64,000 bases of DNA, taken from Phymatolithon calcareum. Taxonomy: Eukaryota > Rhodophyta > Florideophyceae > Hapalidiales. The position numbers and the translations under genes were made by a program. Under the pieces are notes generated by a model. It saw only the letters and a program-made list of their open reading frames with translations, was not told the origin of the DNA and did no database searches. The DNA lies in assembly GCA_977006965.1 (NCBI GenBank), contig OZ345369.1:1922001-1986000 (forward strand), written 5' to 3'. This document shows, piece after piece, positions 60,788-64,000 of the stretch (its first letter is position 1; the number at the start of each line of letters is the position of its first letter).

Positions 60788-62584
60788 TTAGACGAATAGT
60801 TCCGACTCCCCTTCTTCTCCCTCGTCCTCGCCATCAGAAAACTGCGCAATATCATCCAAAGCCCGTTCAAGCAGCTCATTGCAAATCACATCCTCCGGAG
60901 CATATATTAATGCCCTGTGGTACATGGAAATAGCCAATTCATACTGTTCCATTGAATGAAAAGTAAGACCAAGCGCAACAAAAGTAGAACTCGAGCAGGG
61001 ACGCAGGGACAGCGCGCTCTCGTAGCATTCCTTCGCCAAATCGAATTTCCGTAATCTTCTAAAACAATGTCCCAAGTTAACCAGCGAAATCTCCTCAGCC
61101 TCAGCTCGCTTTCCTACAACCGGCACAACCGCATCACCACCATCACCTCCGTTCTGTCCCCACAGCGCTAAAGCGGCCTGAAAATAGTCAACTGCTCGCG
61201 CAACATCCCCCATGCGAAATGCGATCACCCCTAGTTCATGATGCGGCGCAGGGTCGCGTGGATCCCCGTCTGCAGCGGAGGAAAACAATGTGCACGCAAA
61301 ACCTAAACTGCTCTGTCGCGCATGTTGAATGCCCATAAATAGCGGCGGCAAATGCGAGCCAGGGTAGAGTCGAGCGGCCGTGGTGTATGCACTCATTGCT
61401 TGATCACTCTCATCCTGTGCGGCGTAAGCGTGTCCGACAGCTACCCATGCTTCAGCCAATCGTGGATCCAAAATAGACGCCTTCTGCAAATAACGTCTGG
61501 CCGTGTCGGCCACACCCGATACAAGATAGTAATATCCCACAGCCATCCAAGTCGTACCTGCACGCGGCCGCTTTTCCACTAATTCATGTGCAAATTCGAA
61601 CAACTCCTGTCGCTCGCCGAGTTCCACGAGCGCGGCTAGAAAGGTTGTCAGCACGCGTGCATCCGCGGAAGGGTCACGCTTGAGAATTCCACGACATAGC
61701 TTTGCACACTCGGCATAGTCCAAAGAGGCAAACCTACGCATCGCACGCACCGCAACCACATCGTCACTGCATTGTATTCCAGACGGAAGTGTGCTTATTG
61801 CCGCCGTCGGGTCCGCATACACGCGATACAGTGCTGGGACGACGGGACGTGATTCTGCACCGCTGGCTTTCGATGGCACGCCAAGTTCAGCTGCGTAAGT
61901 GGAGCTTACGGCAGCGGAAAGTAGTCCACTTTGTGTGAGACGCAGGAACGCTTCCGTGCACCCGACGTCACACGCAAGCGCACGCTTGTACCAGAGCTCG
62001 ACACGGGGGGCATTCTCGAGACTTTCGTACACTCGCGCACGCATGACGCAGAGCAATGCACGCACGTCTGGGGGAGCGGATAATTCGACGATCTTCACCC
62101 GGTCAGAGGTGGAACGACCTGTGCTCGATATTGCGGGATCGCGTTCAGGATCTACCTCCTCGCCGATAAGCTCCAAACATTCCATGATTGCACCGGCGGC
62201 ATACAAACATTGGGCAGCCAGTAGACGTGCAGTTGCGCTTGTTCGGTCCAGTTTTCGCGAGGTGATGAGATGTAACGCGCGATTGTATTGGCCATCGGCA
62301 TGATAAATGCGCGCTAAGTGTAGTGCATCGTCTGGTGCCTGAGAGAGGGCGAGAGCTTTTTCGGCGAAGAAGATGGCGGTCGCGTAACTTTGCAAGCTGA
62401 AGTGGCGTTTGGAGCGAGAGCGCATCTCTTGAAGAACATTGTCTTGGGTGGACGAATTGCCTGATGCTTCATGTGAACTTGTTTTTCGAGAGCCAGAGCG
62501 TGTGACGCGAGAGGTGCCAGGCTTGGCTTTGCGGCGCTCAATTTGGGATTGCTTTAAGCGCTCGCGATCCTCTTTGTGGCCCAT
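60788..62584 (-). CDS. CDC16: Anaphase-promoting complex subunit 6 (CDC16)
   Basis: A 598-residue protein from the first ATG at 62584. The basic, Ser-rich leader (1-55) is followed by Leu-Gln-Ser-Tyr-Ala-Thr-Ala-Ile-Phe-Phe-Ala-Glu-Lys-Ala-Leu-Ala-Leu and Leu-Ala-Arg-Ile-Tyr-His-Ala-Asp-Gly-Gln-Tyr-Asn-Arg-Ala-Leu, the N-terminal TPRs of APC6. The C-terminal half is a regular TPR array (Trp-Met-Ala-Val-Gly-Tyr-Tyr-Tyr; Ala-Glu-Ala-Trp-Val-Ala-Val-Gly-His-Ala-Tyr; His-His-Glu-Leu-Gly-Val-Ile-Ala-Phe; Leu-Gly-His-Cys-Phe-Arg-Arg-Leu; Phe-Val-Ala-Leu-Gly-Leu-Thr-Phe-His) in the order seen in CDC16. The tail is acidic. Length fits the family (about 600-620). The subunit is part of the TPR lobe of the APC/C ubiquitin ligase that drives mitotic exit. 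The frame is open to 62812, but the residues there look like untranslated sequence. Confidence 0.9.
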   Translation of the reverse strand: MGHKEDRERLKQSQIERRKAKPGTSRVTRSGSRKTSSHEASGNSSTQDNVLQEMRSRSKRHFSLQSYATAIFFAEKALALSQAPDDALHLARIYHADGQYNRALHLITSRKLDRTSATARLLAAQCLYAAGAIMECLELIGEEVDPERDPAISSTGRSTSDRVKIVELSAPPDVRALLCVMRARVYESLENAPRVELWYKRALACDVGCTEAFLRLTQSGLLSAAVSSTYAAELGVPSKASGAESRPVVPALYRVYADPTAAISTLPSGIQCSDDVVAVRAMRRFASLDYAECAKLCRGILKRDPSADARVLTTFLAALVELGERQELFEFAHELVEKRPRAGTTWMAVGYYYLVSGVADTARRYLQKASILDPRLAEAWVAVGHAYAAQDESDQAMSAYTTAARLYPGSHLPPLFMGIQHARQSSLGFACTLFSSAADGDPRDPAPHHELGVIAFRMGDVARAVDYFQAALALWGQNGGDGGDAVVPVVGKRAEAEEISLVNLGHCFRRLRKFDLAKECYESALSLRPCSSSTFVALGLTFHSMEQYELAISMYHRALIYAPEDVICNELLERALDDIAQFSDGEDEGEEGESELFV

Positions 62585-64000
62585 TGCGCTGCAAAAACGG
62601 AACGTGGTCGGCACGGCGGAGGACGGTTTGAACACCAAAGCGGAACCAAGAGAGAAGCAGCAATTGAGTCGATATATGCTGCAAAACGGCACTGGTTTCG
62701 AGAAAGAATACGGGAAAAGATTGGCAGGACAAAAATGAGCAACCCTTCCGGCAAGGAGAAGATCAAAAATGATCACATCGGACGAAGGTGAACTATTGGG
62801 GAAGAAAATCAAATTTGAATTCCTGTCTTACATCAGTACAACGTATTAGCCAATTGAAATATTATATTAAAATAATATATCCAATTGAAACGTTTTATTA
62901 AAGTGTGTTAGCCAATTGGAAAGAATAGAAGTTTCCTGCTTTTCGGGCTTTACCGTGTCGATGTCCATGGACAGGAGAGAGTCTGGACTACAGAACAATA
63001 GAGCAACTGCCTCTTCTGTTCCTCCAGGAAAGTTATCTACAGTCTACATGTAGTTTTTCTGGTTCCCAACATCGACAAGATCCTCACATTTTCTATTGTC
63101 CAGTGCAGTGAAAAACGAGCCACATGTACAGACAACGGTACAGCAGAAAAAGCAGAAACCAGAATACTAGCCTCCGGTCTCCACACAATCATAGCTCTGC
63201 GTTTCTCCTAATTGGATTAGTAGCCGCAACGACCATCGCCTACTCTTCCTCAGACCACACGGGTCTCATTTGGACTCGCTATTCTGTTGACATTCTACTC
63301 TTAGACTTTAAAAAGGTCGTTTCCCTACAGCGAAAATTGTGGTTCTGAGAAGGTCTAACCATACGACGAGTGAACCGCACATTTAAAAATGTGCAAGGCA
63401 CTGTACCATAGTTAGGAGTCTTCCAATGCTTTCTGTGTTCACGCAGCTCGTCTTTCGAACACTCTCTTTCGAGATCTAGGGTTCTCGACACATTGCAGTT
63501 TGTCCTAGAGCTACAGTTTTGCCTTGACTTCTATTTATTCCCGTTGTGCATGTGCAGTCGGCCTGAAGTGCCGAATTTGATCTGCAGACGTTCAGGCTAA
63601 AAACTTGGGCCATCTCACGAGAGCGCAAGAGTTGTGCTATCGGGAGATGGCCAAAACAATTACTTGGAGGGCGGTCCGGTCGAACAACAGCTCTACTAAT
63701 TACTACTTTCCTTTTGCAATTGATCACCAGCCCTATATGCATATTTTTTATATATTTTGAAGGACAGGGCAAAAGCCGAATTTTGTCATAGTGAGAGAAG
63801 AGTGCCATCATACATTCAGGACAGGACTGTAGCTCCAATAGAGGCCCTCATTGGCCAGAATGACAGTGCTCCCATCGTTGGAAGACGCCTTCTTTAGCTG
63901 ACTCTTATTTTTTGAGTTTATTTCGGCAGGTTCCTGGTCGTCTTCAGGTCGAGGACGACGTTCTCCCGGGCCAAGAGGATTGTTCGTGGGCAACTTTCCC
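62585..64000. other. CDC16 upstream region and right-edge spacer
   Basis: At about 62847-62925 CCAATTGAAA/CCAATTGGAA occurs three times about 32 bp apart in AT-rich DNA, 260-340 bp upstream of CDC16. At 63604-63647 GGCCATCTC and GAGATGGCC form a 9-bp stem. A minus-strand frame at 63808-64000 is open to the right edge and could be the 3' end of a gene outside the window, but it carries no motif I recognise. Confidence 0.35.

Noticed and set aside
63604-63650. Nine-bp inverted repeat GGCCATCTC/GAGATGGCC as a terminator or small RNA
   Set aside because: A single short stem with a loop of about 26 bases in a eukaryotic spacer is not evidence of function.
1-64000. tRNA genes and CRISPR arrays
   Set aside because: Reading for T-arm (GGTTCRANTCC) and A/B-box patterns gave no foldable tRNA. 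Repeats in the window are transposon-derived or coding, with no regular repeat-spacer array.

Overview
The window is eukaryotic nuclear DNA. Evidence: two GT-AG introns with CTAAC-like branch points, a 40S ribosomal protein gene, gamma-secretase nicastrin, a retinoblastoma-type protein, APC6/CDC16, RPAP1, and NB-ARC, TIR and protein-kinase genes. Most genes are one long open frame; the only introns I can model are short (55 and 119 nt). Compact, nearly intronless genes in islands separated by decayed transposons suggest an intron-poor alga, most likely a multicellular red alga. That assignment is inference; no marker gene proves it.

Layout. 1-4 kb: a C2H2 zinc-finger gene running off the left edge and an aspartate-type aminotransferase. 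4-10.4 kb: repeats, including two 5'-truncated copies of one LINE family (RNase H and 3' region) and a CRAL-TRIO (SEC14-like) fragment beside the second copy. 10.4-14.5 kb: an NLR-like NB-ARC protein with eleven near-identical WD40 repeats. 14.5-23 kb: a transposon graveyard with a perfect 116-bp palindrome, a reverse-transcriptase relic inside a hAT-like inverted-repeat pair, and a 2.04-kb DNA transposon whose unoccupied homologous site lies at 37.37 kb. 23-33 kb: a large membrane-anchored Sel1-repeat protein, a cyclin-like protein, and a protein joining a macro-like region, a TIR domain and a TKL/Raf-like kinase. 33-39.3 kb: old repeats and retroelement debris.

39.3-62.6 kb is a gene-dense island: RPAP1, nicastrin, a DUF726/TMCO4 hydrolase-like protein with an Hsp70 substrate-binding domain at its C-terminus, a retinoblastoma-like protein, ribosomal protein SA (uS2), an unknown four-helix membrane/coiled-coil protein, an FKBP-TPR protein and CDC16.

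The island is mostly housekeeping: transcription (RPAP1), cell cycle (RB, CDC16, with the cyclin-like gene further left), translation (RPSA), membrane proteolysis and trafficking (nicastrin, DUF726) and chaperoning (FKBP-TPR). The transposon-rich left half carries the genes that look like a recognition and signalling repertoire: NB-ARC-WD40, membrane Sel1 protein and TIR-kinase. That these act together is inference from domain content and proximity only. Several genes have long in-frame extensions upstream of the first ATG; I used the first ATG.
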